From NCBI GenBank assembly GCA_963623875.1, contig CAVFNL010000008.1, positions 119,156 through 183,155 of the forward strand: a stretch of 64,000 bases of DNA, read 5' to 3'. Below, in pieces: positions 34,638 to 43,255 of the stretch. Below the pieces are notes generated by a model, which was given only the letters and a program-made list of their open reading frames with translations, did not search any database and was not told the DNA's origin. This DNA is from UBA3206 sp963623875. Its GTDB lineage: Bacteria > Bacillota_I > Bacilli_A > Acholeplasmatales > Anaeroplasmataceae. How positions within the stretch are numbered: the stretch's first letter is position 1; every line of letters begins with the position of its first letter. The position numbers and the translations under genes were made by a program.

Positions 34638-36392
34638 ATGAGTAAAATTGAAATATTTGCACTTGGAGGACTTCAAGAAAATGGTAAAAATTTGTACTGC
34701 GTTGAAGTTGATTCCAAAATTTTTATATTAGATTCAGGTATAAAGTTCCCAACTTCTGAATTATATGGAATTGATAGAATAGTACCTGATATCTCTTATC
34801 TAGAAGAAAATAAAAAGAATATAAAGGGCCTTTTTTTAACGAATGGTCATGTTGAGCATATTGGGGCTGCAGGTATGTTGCTTCAAAAACTAGGATGTAA
34901 AATATATGGTAGTGAATTTACTATTGCATTAGTTAAAGATGGACTAGATGTTGATAATGTAGAATATATGGAAGAAAGTTTTGTCGTAGTAAATGATAGA
35001 ACGCGTTTAATATTTGATGATGTGAATATTCGTTTCTTCATAGTAGCCCATAATATTCCAGGATGTTATGGTGTATGTATCAACACTAAGGATGGAAATA
35101 TCATTTATACATCTGATTTCTCATTTGATCAAAACGCAAGAATAAATTATCAAAAAATGTATAGCAATTTAACTCACTTTTCAAAAGAAGGAGTACTTGC
35201 ACTTATGTGTGAATCATTAGGTGCTTGTAATGAAGATTCAAGAGGTACTATACTAGAATTTAAAAAGAGAATAGAACAAATATTTATATCATCAGATAAT
35301 AGAATAATATTTAGTTTATTCTCAGGAGATTTACAACGTATTCAACAAATAATTAACATATCATTATCATTTAATAAAAGAGTTGCAATTATTGGTCGTA
35401 AAACACAACGAATCGTTGATAAAGCTATATCACTTGGATACTTAAAGATTCCTAAGGAATCATTGGTGACTTTAAAGTTTGTTGATGAACAACATAAAAA
35501 TAATGATAAAGATTTAGTTGTAATTATAACCGGTGAACGTCATGAACCATATCATATGCTACAACGTATGAGCAAGGGAATTGATAGGCTTGTCAAAATG
35601 GAAAAGAATGATACTGTTGTAGTCCTTACAGTTCCATATATAGGAACAGAAAAGATGGCTGCTCGTACTCTTGATATGATTTATAAAGTTACAACTAAAG
35701 TAAAAGTATTTAATTCTAATCTATTACCTTCGCCATTCGCAACAAGAGAAGAAATTAAAGGTATGATTAATATATTAAAACCTAAATATATTCTTCCTGT
35801 TATTGGTGAATATAGACATCAATATGCTTTTATATCTGTTGCTCAATGTGTTGAAATTAATAAAGATAATATTATTATTTTAGATAATGGGGATAAAGCT
35901 TCCTTTATTGATGCGGATTATAAAGGAATATTATCTGATGTTCCATTTGGTGAAATCAATATTGATGGTAAACAAGTAGGGGATTTAGGAGACGTTGTAA
36001 TGCGCGATAGAGAACTACTTGCAGAAGATGGTGTAATAATGGTAATCGCAAACGTCAATCCAAGAACTAAAAAAGTAGTATCTGGGCCTGAACTTGTTTG
36101 CAAAGGATTTAACTTTAGCGCACCTGATACAAATTTAATGGAATTATTCAATGTGACTTTTGCAAAAGTATCAGCTAAATATTTGTTATCTAAATTTATC
36201 GAATGGTCAGATTATAAAAATGATCTTAAGAATGAGGTTTCAAGACTTGTATATAAATATACAAGAAGAAGCCCTATTATAATTCCTGTTTTAATATCTA
36301 CTGACATTGAAGGTATTAAACAAAAGAAAGCTGATAAAAAGCAAATTGCAACAACAATCAAAGAAGAAAAACAAAAAAATGAGGTACTATAA
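34638..36392 (+). CDS. RNase J paralogue with degenerate active site (J2-like)
   Basis: 584 residues, metallo-beta-lactamase plus beta-CASP plus C-terminal domain. Start MSKIEIFALGGLQENGKNLY is typical of RNase J. The metal motif that is HGHEDH in active RNase J reads NGHVEH (residues 69-74): the first His is Asn and the Asp is Glu. Downstream, PSPFATREEI stands where SGHA is expected and PVIGEYR where PVHGEYR is expected, losing two more His. The dimer and C-terminal region (GDLGDVVMRDRELLAEDGVI) is intact. So it is probably a catalytically weak or structural partner of a true RNase J elsewhere, as in Bacillus J1/J2 pairs. RNA decay role inferred. Confidence 0.88.
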   Translation: MSKIEIFALGGLQENGKNLYCVEVDSKIFILDSGIKFPTSELYGIDRIVPDISYLEENKKNIKGLFLTNGHVEHIGAAGMLLQKLGCKIYGSEFTIALVKDGLDVDNVEYMEESFVVVNDRTRLIFDDVNIRFFIVAHNIPGCYGVCINTKDGNIIYTSDFSFDQNARINYQKMYSNLTHFSKEGVLALMCESLGACNEDSRGTILEFKKRIEQIFISSDNRIIFSLFSGDLQRIQQIINISLSFNKRVAIIGRKTQRIVDKAISLGYLKIPKESLVTLKFVDEQHKNNDKDLVVIITGERHEPYHMLQRMSKGIDRLVKMEKNDTVVVLTVPYIGTEKMAARTLDMIYKVTTKVKVFNSNLLPSPFATREEIKGMINILKPKYILPVIGEYRHQYAFISVAQCVEINKDNIIILDNGDKASFIDADYKGILSDVPFGEINIDGKQVGDLGDVVMRDRELLAEDGVIMVIANVNPRTKKVVSGPELVCKGFNFSAPDTNLMELFNVTFAKVSAKYLLSKFIEWSDYKNDLKNEVSRLVYKYTRRSPIIIPVLISTDIEGIKQKKADKKQIATTIKEEKQKNEVL

Positions 36393-36409
36393 AGTACCTC
36401 TTATTTTTT
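36381..36409. terminator. Bidirectional terminator between the RNase J-like gene and rarA
   Basis: GAGGTACT (36381-36388) with AGTACCTC (36393-36400), T run on the plus side and A run on the other side. The stem contains the RNase J-like stop codon. Confidence 0.85.
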
Positions 36410-37627
36410 GATAGTTAAATAAGGCTTAAGCATTTTATTTCTTTCTTTTAAAGCACTCTCATATTTTCCTGTATCTTTTCCTTCATAATATATTCTATTT
36501 ACAAGAGTATCTGGAAGATATTGTTGAGATACAAAATCATCAGGATAATCATGAGGATATTTATAGTTAGCTCCACCTTTAATTTCTCTATTTAAAATAT
36601 GTTTTGGTATCTCATATGATGAAAAATTTTCAAGATCAGCTAAAGCTTTATCTATAGATGATTCAGCACTATTTGATTTAGGTGATAAAGCTAAATCAAT
36701 AACTATATTTGCAAGGGGAATTCGTGCTTCGGGGAATCCTAGATTTTTTGCAGCACTACAAGCCGCAATAACTTTTGGTCCGCATGAAGGATTCGCAAGG
36801 CCTATATCTTCATATGCAATAACTGTAAGACGTCTACATATTATATCTATATCTTCAAGTTTAATTAAACGTGCAAGATAATGTAGTGCCGCATCAACAT
36901 CAGAACCTCTAATTGATTTTTGGAAAGCACTAAGTAAATCGTAGTATGAAATTCCTTTATCATCTAATTTTAGAGGTTTTTTGCCAAGTATTTTAGAAGC
37001 ACTATCTAAGGTTAGATTATCATCTAGGAGTGTAAGAGATTCTAGCATATTTAATGCTGTTCTAACCTCACACCCAGACTTTTGAGCGATAAGTTTAACT
37101 ATGTCTTCACTAAGAGAACCATTAAATAAATTTTCGCTAGAAACTGTTTTATTTATAAGCTTTATAATGTCATCTTCAGTGATGGGGTTTAGTTGATAAA
37201 TATGGCATCTAGATCTAATCGCAGGGTTTACACTGATATATGGGTTTTCTGTTGTAAGGCCTATTATAGTTACCTTACCAGATTCAAGATAAGGTAGTAA
37301 GTAATCTTGAATATCCTTTTTCATACGATGAATTTCATCAATCACTACAAAAGTATCGTTGTAATAAGTGCTAGATTTGAAGATGTCTTTTAACTTTTCT
37401 TTTGTATCAGTTGATGCATTAAAATCATAAACATTTGGTTCAAAATGTTGTTTTAAAATTGACGCAATAGTAGTTTTGCCACATCCAGCTGGACCGTATA
37501 AAATAAGAGAGAAAAAAACATTGTGCGATATCATTTTTGAAATAACACCATTTTTCCCAACTAAATGATCTTGACCTATTACATCTTCAAAATGTTTAGG
37601 TCTCAATCTATATGCTAAAGGCATCAT
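36401..37627 (-). CDS. rarA: Replication-associated recombination protein RarA (MgsA)
   Basis: AAA+ ATPase acting at stalled replication forks. I start at the ATG whose first base is 37627, nine bases after SD AAAGGAG; the longer frame to 37654 begins before the SD. 408 residues. Motifs: PLAYRLRPKHFEDVIGQDHL, Walker A GPAGCGKTT, Walker B VVIDEIHR, sensor 1 GLTTENPY, AIRSRCH arginine finger, and C-terminal RGSDVDAALHYLARL and YEDIGLANP. Confidence 0.96.
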   Translation of the reverse strand: MMPLAYRLRPKHFEDVIGQDHLVGKNGVISKMISHNVFFSLILYGPAGCGKTTIASILKQHFEPNVYDFNASTDTKEKLKDIFKSSTYYNDTFVVIDEIHRMKKDIQDYLLPYLESGKVTIIGLTTENPYISVNPAIRSRCHIYQLNPITEDDIIKLINKTVSSENLFNGSLSEDIVKLIAQKSGCEVRTALNMLESLTLLDDNLTLDSASKILGKKPLKLDDKGISYYDLLSAFQKSIRGSDVDAALHYLARLIKLEDIDIICRRLTVIAYEDIGLANPSCGPKVIAACSAAKNLGFPEARIPLANIVIDLALSPKSNSAESSIDKALADLENFSSYEIPKHILNREIKGGANYKYPHDYPDDFVSQQYLPDTLVNRIYYEGKDTGKYESALKERNKMLKPYLTIKK

Positions 37628-37786
37628 AAAAATCAGCTCCTTTTTATATATCATAAAAATTATAGCATAAATTATTTTAATATTGAAATTTCTTTAAAAA
37701 ATTAAATATGTTAATATAAAATTATCTATTAAACTTAATATTATGATATAATATTATATGTATTATATTTTAGTGAGGTATTTAAT

Positions 37787-38317
37787 ATGAACTTAAAAGA
37801 TTATATTTATAATATTGAATCAATCGATGAAAAAGGTAAAGCTAAGAAAGATATCACACCTATATTTGAAAATGGTGAAGTTTTTGCGTACACCATTAAA
37901 GAAATGTCTAAGATAGTTAAACAAATGAAACCAGAACTTATTGTATCCCCAGAATCTAAAGGATTTATTTTAGGAGCTGGAGTTGCAACTAAATTAGGAC
38001 TTGGACTTGTTCCTGTACGTAATCCTTTGAATTTATCAAGAGAATTTGTAAGAGGTTCATACACATCAGAACAAGGAGAAGCTAAGGAACTTGCGTGTCA
38101 TACAAATTCTATACCTAAAGGATGTAGAGTGGTTATAGTTGATGATAAACTTCAATCCGGAAATACAACATACACTACCGCAAAGCTTATTGAAAGACTT
38201 GGTGGTATTGTAGAAGGTATCGTATGCCTAATTGAAATAAATGATAAAGGTGGAAGAGAAAAACTAAAAGATTATAACGTTATAACTTTAGTTTCAGAGT
38301 CATCAAATTTAGAATAA
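37787..38317 (+). CDS. apt: Adenine phosphoribosyltransferase
   Basis: Salvages adenine to AMP using PRPP. 176 residues, normal. KDITPIFENGEVF, SPESKGFILGAGVATKLGLG and VPVRNP match the family. The PRPP loop reads VVIVDDKLQSGNTT instead of the common VDDLLATGGT, a conservative but unusual change. First gene before rel, the same apt-rel order seen in many Firmicutes. A TATAAT is at 37747-37752 upstream. Confidence 0.93.
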   Translation: MNLKDYIYNIESIDEKGKAKKDITPIFENGEVFAYTIKEMSKIVKQMKPELIVSPESKGFILGAGVATKLGLGLVPVRNPLNLSREFVRGSYTSEQGEAKELACHTNSIPKGCRVVIVDDKLQSGNTTYTTAKLIERLGGIVEGIVCLIEINDKGGREKLKDYNVITLVSESSNLE

Positions 38318-38337
38318 AACGTTAGAGGGTGAAGTTT

Positions 38338-40524
38338 ATGGCAGAGAAAACTTTTGAAGATTTATATGCGTTGATTAATAGCTATATTCATAAAGAATCA
38401 GATCTAAATTTAATAAAAAAGGCTTATGAATTTGCAGCAGAAATGCATAAGAACCAATTTAGAAAAAGTGGACAACCATATATTATCCATCCAATTGCGG
38501 TAACTTATATATTAGCTGAACTTCATGTGGGTCCAAACACTCTTTGTGCTGGTCTTTTACATGATGTAGTAGAAGATACTAATACTACACTAGAAGATTT
38601 AACAAAAATGTTTAATCAAGATGTAGCTGAAATAGTTGATGGTGTTACTAAAGTATCACAACTTAAATTTGCGTCATTAGAGAAAAAACAAGCCGCAACA
38701 CATCAAAAAATGTTACTTGCGATGGCTAAGGATATACGTGTAATTTTAGTTAAATTAGCCGATAGATTGCATAATATGCGTACTATGGATTTTATGGCTC
38801 CTGAAAAACAAGTTCGTATTTCTAACGAAACACTTGAAATTTATGCGCCTCTTGCTCATAGATTAGGTATTTATGCAATCAAAAAAGAATTAGAAGATAG
38901 GTCTTTAAAGTACTTAGATCCTCAAATGTATGAAGAAATTTCTTTTAAAATTGAAAAAAAGAAGAATTCTAAAGATGATATCATCAAGAAAATGACTGAA
39001 GAAATTACTTCATATTTAGAAAAAGAAGCTCCTAATTTAAAAGATTTTTCAATAAAAGGTAGAATTAAAGGTATTTATTCTATTTATAAAAAAATGAAGA
39101 GCCAAAATAAAAAGTTTGAAGATTTATATGATATTTTTGCACTAAGAGTTATTGTGAATGAAGTTGGTGAATGTTATCAAATACTTGGTTTAATTCATTC
39201 TCATTATACACCGATTCCAGCGCGTATTAAGGATTATATTGCAGTACCAAAGCCTAATATGTATCAGTCTCTTCATACAACTGTAATTGCTCATGAAGGA
39301 CAAACATTCGAAGTACAAATCAGAACTAAAGAAATGGATTCTATAGCTGAACTTGGAGTTGCGGCGCACTGGGCATATAAAGAGAATGTAGAATATTCAA
39401 AAGATAGAGAACAATTTGAAATTGCTAAAAAACTTAAATGGTATGAAGAACTTGTTTCATATGATGAAAATTCAAATTCAAATGATGCGGAAGCTTATGT
39501 TGACGCAATACATAAGGATTTCTTAGATAATTACATTTATGTCTATACTCCACAAGGAGAAGTATTTGACCTTCCTGTTGGGTCAACACCTATAGATTTT
39601 GCTTATAGAATTCATACTAATTTAGGTAATACTTGTGTAGGAGCTACTGTAAATGGTAGAATAGTACCACTTTCATACGAGTTAAAAACATCAGATATTT
39701 GTTCAATTAGAACATCTAAAACATCATTTGGGCCTAGTGAAGATTGGCTAAACATTTGTAAAACATCAACAGCTAAACATAAGATTAAAGCATTTTTAAA
39801 TAAACAAAATAGAGAAATCTTAATTGAATCTGGAAAAGATGCAGTTGAAAAGGAACTAGTAACTCAACAAATAAATATTGAACTTACTGATAAGTTTGTA
39901 AAAGAGAATTTTGCAAAACAAAGCCTAAATTCCCTAGATGACTTATACTTAAATGTTGGTAAAGGTGTTATAAGTCCTAAAACAGTTTCATCAAAAATTG
40001 TAGGTTCAACAATTACCCAAGAAGAGTCACTTAAAAAACAAATGGATAAATCTAATAGAATACTTGTTCAAACAACAAATTCAGAAACAGGTGTTATAGT
40101 AGATGGATTATCTAATCCACAAATAAAATTAGGAAATTGTTGCCTTCCAATTCCTGGTGATAAAATTTGGGGTTATATTACTAAAGGAAATGGTATTGTT
40201 GTTCATAGAAATGGATGTAACAACCTTGAATTTTTAACATCTAATCGTCTTCTTGAATTAAGATGGGCTAAAAATATCACAAGACAATATCCTGTATGGA
40301 TTAAAATAGATGCAAATCAAAGTCAAACATTGGTAAGTGATGTAATAAATGTTGTATCATCATCAGGACTTAATGTACTAAGTATTAGTTGTAATAATAA
40401 TGATAACTTGCAATCATTAATAAAACTTAAAATACTTGTGCATAATTTAAATGAATTAAATACATTAATTGTAAACTTAAAGAAAGTTAAACAAGTAATG
40501 TTTATTGAAAGAGATAATCAATAA
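38338..40524 (+). CDS. rel: Bifunctional (p)ppGpp synthetase/hydrolase Rel
   Basis: Stringent-response enzyme, 728 residues. ATG 38338 follows GAGGG by eight bases; GTG 38329 is within the SD region. Domains: HD hydrolase (about 40-195) with AGLLHDVVEDT and KLADRLHNMRT; synthetase (about 235-350) with RIKDYIAVPKPNMYQSLHT, where RIKD is the motif of bifunctional Rel; TGS (about 400-460, YVYTPQGEVFDLPVGSTP); Zn-finger/CC-like CCLPIPGDKIWGY; ACT at the end. Last bases overlap dtd (TAATG). Confidence 0.96.
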   Translation: MAEKTFEDLYALINSYIHKESDLNLIKKAYEFAAEMHKNQFRKSGQPYIIHPIAVTYILAELHVGPNTLCAGLLHDVVEDTNTTLEDLTKMFNQDVAEIVDGVTKVSQLKFASLEKKQAATHQKMLLAMAKDIRVILVKLADRLHNMRTMDFMAPEKQVRISNETLEIYAPLAHRLGIYAIKKELEDRSLKYLDPQMYEEISFKIEKKKNSKDDIIKKMTEEITSYLEKEAPNLKDFSIKGRIKGIYSIYKKMKSQNKKFEDLYDIFALRVIVNEVGECYQILGLIHSHYTPIPARIKDYIAVPKPNMYQSLHTTVIAHEGQTFEVQIRTKEMDSIAELGVAAHWAYKENVEYSKDREQFEIAKKLKWYEELVSYDENSNSNDAEAYVDAIHKDFLDNYIYVYTPQGEVFDLPVGSTPIDFAYRIHTNLGNTCVGATVNGRIVPLSYELKTSDICSIRTSKTSFGPSEDWLNICKTSTAKHKIKAFLNKQNREILIESGKDAVEKELVTQQINIELTDKFVKENFAKQSLNSLDDLYLNVGKGVISPKTVSSKIVGSTITQEESLKKQMDKSNRILVQTTNSETGVIVDGLSNPQIKLGNCCLPIPGDKIWGYITKGNGIVVHRNGCNNLEFLTSNRLLELRWAKNITRQYPVWIKIDANQSQTLVSDVINVVSSSGLNVLSISCNNNDNLQSLIKLKILVHNLNELNTLIVNLKKVKQVMFIERDNQ

Positions 40525-40973
40525 TGAGAGTAGTAGTACAAAGAGTTAAAGACGCAACTTGCACAGTTGATGGAAAACTTACGGGTAAATGTGATAATGG
40601 ATTTTTACTACTTGTAGGTTTTAAATGCAATGATACCTTAACTGAGGTATCATTACTTGCAAAAAAAGTCGCAAATTTAAGAATATTTAATGATGAAAAT
40701 TTAAAGATGAATAAATCTTTGAAAGATATATCAGGATCTATTTTAAGTATTTCACAATTTACTTTATACGCTGATGCAAAACATGGTAATAGACCATCAT
40801 TTACAAATGCTATGCCTGGAAGTAATGCTATAGAATTATATAATAAATTCAACGATGTTTTAAGAAATGAATATAATATTTGCGTTGAAGAAGGTATTTT
40901 TGGTGCTGATATGAAAATACAGTTTTTAAATGATGGCCCTGTAACAATTATATTGGATAGTGAGGAATTATAA
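40524..40973 (+). CDS. dtd: D-aminoacyl-tRNA deacylase
   Basis: Removes D-amino acids from tRNA. 149 residues. Active-site motifs SQFTLYAD near residue 77 and GPVTI near 138 are the two DTD signatures; MRVVVQRVKDATCTVDGK is the typical start. Shares one base with rel and one with the next gene (TAATG junctions). Confidence 0.97.
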   Translation: MRVVVQRVKDATCTVDGKLTGKCDNGFLLLVGFKCNDTLTEVSLLAKKVANLRIFNDENLKMNKSLKDISGSILSISQFTLYADAKHGNRPSFTNAMPGSNAIELYNKFNDVLRNEYNICVEEGIFGADMKIQFLNDGPVTIILDSEEL

Positions 40974-41377
40974 TGAATTTCGTTTCAAAAAAGCCCCAAA
41001 AAGGTGATCAAATAAAAGTAAATAGAGGTATTTATGACCATCATGGAATTTATATCGGTTGTGATAAAGTAATACAATTTGGTTCATTATCAAAAGAATT
41101 AGATCCAAGTAAAGCTATGGTTATTGAAACAACGCTTGAAGAATTTTTAAAAGGTGGCGAACTTATGGTCGCAGATTATACACCTGAAGAATTAAGAAAA
41201 AGAAGAACACCAGATGAAATTGTAGCATATGCGAAAGCTCATTTAGGTGATGTAGGATATGATCTTGTATCTAATAACTGCGAACATTTTTCAAATGAAT
41301 GTGCGTTTGGAGAACATAAATCATTTCAAGTTGATAATGTTTTATCAATGTTTAAAAAAATATTTGGAGGAAACTAA
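40973..41377 (+). CDS. LRAT-domain (NlpC/P60-fold) protein
   Basis: 134 residues, all one domain. KGDQIKVNRGIYDHHGIYIG has the LRAT-type His (His23/His24) and YIG strand; NNCEHFSNE carries the catalytic Cys103 in the family's NCEHF motif. In eukaryotes LRAT proteins move acyl chains on lipids; bacterial members are mostly uncharacterised thiol acyltransferases or hydrolases. No signal peptide, so cytoplasmic. Embedded by one-base overlaps between dtd and rimO, which argues for a housekeeping expression context. Exact function unknown. Confidence 0.85.
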   Translation: MNFVSKKPQKGDQIKVNRGIYDHHGIYIGCDKVIQFGSLSKELDPSKAMVIETTLEEFLKGGELMVADYTPEELRKRRTPDEIVAYAKAHLGDVGYDLVSNNCEHFSNECAFGEHKSFQVDNVLSMFKKIFGGN

Positions 41378-42690
41378 TGAAAGTATTTTTACAAACTTTG
41401 GGTTGTGAAAAAAACAGAGTAGATTCAGAAATGATTCTTGGGGTATGTAAGAATTTAGGAATAAATCCTACTAATAACCCTGAAGAAGCAGATCTTCTAT
41501 GCGTTAACACATGTGCATTTATTGAATCAGCACGTGAAGAAGCAATCAACACAATCCTTGATATTGCAGAATATAAAAGTGCAAATAAAAAACTAATGGT
41601 ATTTGGATGTCTTTCTCAAAGATATAAAAAAGAATTAGAAAATGAAATGCCTGAAGTAGATAAATTTGTAACTATAAAAGATTATATTAATATTGCAAAA
41701 GTAATATGTGATGTTTTAAATATAAATCAAAATACGAATGTTTGTATGAATTTTAATGACAGAGTATACGATGAAGATACACCATATTTAAGATATGTGA
41801 GAATATCAGATGGATGTCTTAATAGATGCGCATTTTGCGCAATTCCTCTTATTAGAGGAAGACTTAAGTCAAGAACAATCGATGATATATTATCTGAAGT
41901 TAAAATTCATGTAAGAAACGGCGCAAAAGAATTATGCATTGTATCGCAAGATACAACTAATTATGGATATGATTTAGAAAAGAGATTAATGCTTACAGAC
42001 CTACTTAAAGAAATTTGTAAAGTTGAAGGTGATTTTAAAGTTCGTCTTTTCTATTTATATCCCGAAATTGTAACTGATGAATTGATTGAATTTGTTAAGA
42101 ATGAACCTAAGATGTTGCCATATTTTGATATTCCTATTCAACATAGTGAAGATAAGATATTAAAGCTAATGTTAAGAAGATCAAATAAGAAAATGATAGA
42201 AGATCTTTTAATAAAAATTAGAAAAGAGATTCCAAATGCAATTCTTCGTACAACAATTATGGTAGGATTCCCTTATGAAGATGAAGATGATATCCATGCT
42301 TTAGCGGAGTTTATCAAAAAAGTAGAATTTGATAGACTTGGATGTTTTACATTCTCACCTGAAGAGGGGACTAAAGCTGCAACTATGCCACAAGAGATAA
42401 GTGAAGAAGAAAAAATGCGTAGATATAATTTCATTATGGATACACAATATGATATAGCAGTTAAGAGAAATAATCTTCATGTAGATAAGATAGAAGATGT
42501 AATTATTGAAGGTTATGATGAAGATAACTTTATGTATTATGGACGTTCATATGCATTTGCGCCTGATGATATAGATGGAAGAGTATATGTCGCATGCCAT
42601 AGTGAAAAAACGATTGGTGATATTGTTAAAACAAAAATACTTGATGCGGATGCATATTCATTAACAGGTGAAGAATATGAAGAGGATTAA
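41377..42690 (+). CDS. rimO: Ribosomal protein S12 methylthiotransferase
   Basis: Methylthiolates an Asp of S12 using two 4Fe-4S clusters. 437 residues. N-terminal UPF0004 domain with Cys10 (LGCEKNRVDSE), NTCAFIESAREEA, and Cys in GCLSQRYK; radical SAM motif DGCLNRCAFCAIPLIRGRLKSR is split over about residues 145-165; YPEIVTDELI, IQHSEDKILKLM; TRAM domain at the C terminus. RimO rather than MiaB is favoured by LGCEKN and IESAREEAI. Overlaps trmL by 14 bases. Confidence 0.93.
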   Translation: MKVFLQTLGCEKNRVDSEMILGVCKNLGINPTNNPEEADLLCVNTCAFIESAREEAINTILDIAEYKSANKKLMVFGCLSQRYKKELENEMPEVDKFVTIKDYINIAKVICDVLNINQNTNVCMNFNDRVYDEDTPYLRYVRISDGCLNRCAFCAIPLIRGRLKSRTIDDILSEVKIHVRNGAKELCIVSQDTTNYGYDLEKRLMLTDLLKEICKVEGDFKVRLFYLYPEIVTDELIEFVKNEPKMLPYFDIPIQHSEDKILKLMLRRSNKKMIEDLLIKIRKEIPNAILRTTIMVGFPYEDEDDIHALAEFIKKVEFDRLGCFTFSPEEGTKAATMPQEISEEEKMRRYNFIMDTQYDIAVKRNNLHVDKIEDVIIEGYDEDNFMYYGRSYAFAPDDIDGRVYVACHSEKTIGDIVKTKILDADAYSLTGEEYEED

Positions 42691-43207
42691 TGTTATATTA
42701 TATGAGCCTGAAATAGCTGAAAACTGTGGTAATATTATAAGATCATGCGTTGGATTTAACGCAAAACTTCATTTAATATTCCCATTAGGTTTTAATTTAT
42801 ATGATAAAAGAGTGAAAAGATCGTGTGTGAATTATTTTGATAACCTAGATTATGAAACATATGATGATTACAATGAATTTAAAACTAAACATCCTAATGC
42901 AAAGATATATTATCTTACAAGATATGGTCATAAAAATCCAAGTGAAATAAAAATAAGTGAAGATGATGAAGTATATTTTATGTTTGGAAAAGAATCAACA
43001 GGTATTCCATATGATATATTACATGATAATCTAGATTATTGTTTTAGAATTCCCACAACTGATAAAGTAAGAGCTCTTAATATATCTAATTGTGTTGCGA
43101 TTGTACTATATAAAGCCACTGAGAATATAGGATTTGAAGGATTATATACTGAAGAGCCAGAGACTTTAAAAGGGAAAGACTTTATAGATAATTATCATAA
43201 AGATTAA
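42677..43207 (+). CDS. trmL: tRNA (cytidine/uridine-2'-O-)-methyltransferase TrmL
   Basis: SPOUT-fold methyltransferase of tRNA wobble position 34. ATG 42677 follows AGGTGA by five bases; GTG 42668 lies in that SD. 176 residues. INVILYEPEIAENCGNIIRSC, DKRVKRSCVNYFD, FGKESTGIPYDIL and IPTTDKVRALNISNCVAIVLYKA are all standard. The stop codon lies at the base of the following preQ1 aptamer. Confidence 0.95.
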   Translation: MKRINVILYEPEIAENCGNIIRSCVGFNAKLHLIFPLGFNLYDKRVKRSCVNYFDNLDYETYDDYNEFKTKHPNAKIYYLTRYGHKNPSEIKISEDDEVYFMFGKESTGIPYDILHDNLDYCFRIPTTDKVRALNISNCVAIVLYKATENIGFEGLYTEEPETLKGKDFIDNYHKD

Positions 43208-43250
43208 GCTGTTCGCTTTAATAACCAGCTTATAAAATAAAAAAGAGGGA
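43206..43250 (+). promoter_or_regulatory. PreQ1-I riboswitch of queT
   Basis: P1 AAGCTG (43206-43211) with CAGCTT (43226-43231), loop beginning TTCGC, A-rich tail ATAAAATAAAAAAG and then GAGGGA, the SD of queT. The tail-to-SD arrangement suggests translational control by ligand-dependent hiding of the SD. The first two aptamer bases are part of the trmL stop codon. The next gene is a QueT importer, which supports the ligand. Confidence 0.8.
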
Positions 43251-43255
43251 TTAAG

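Noticed and set aside
34617..34640. A non-AUG (ATT) start of the RNase J-like gene at 34617, nine bases after the SD
   Set aside because: It would add FVGYIF before the standard RNase J N terminus MSKIEIFALGG; ATG 34638 matches the family start.
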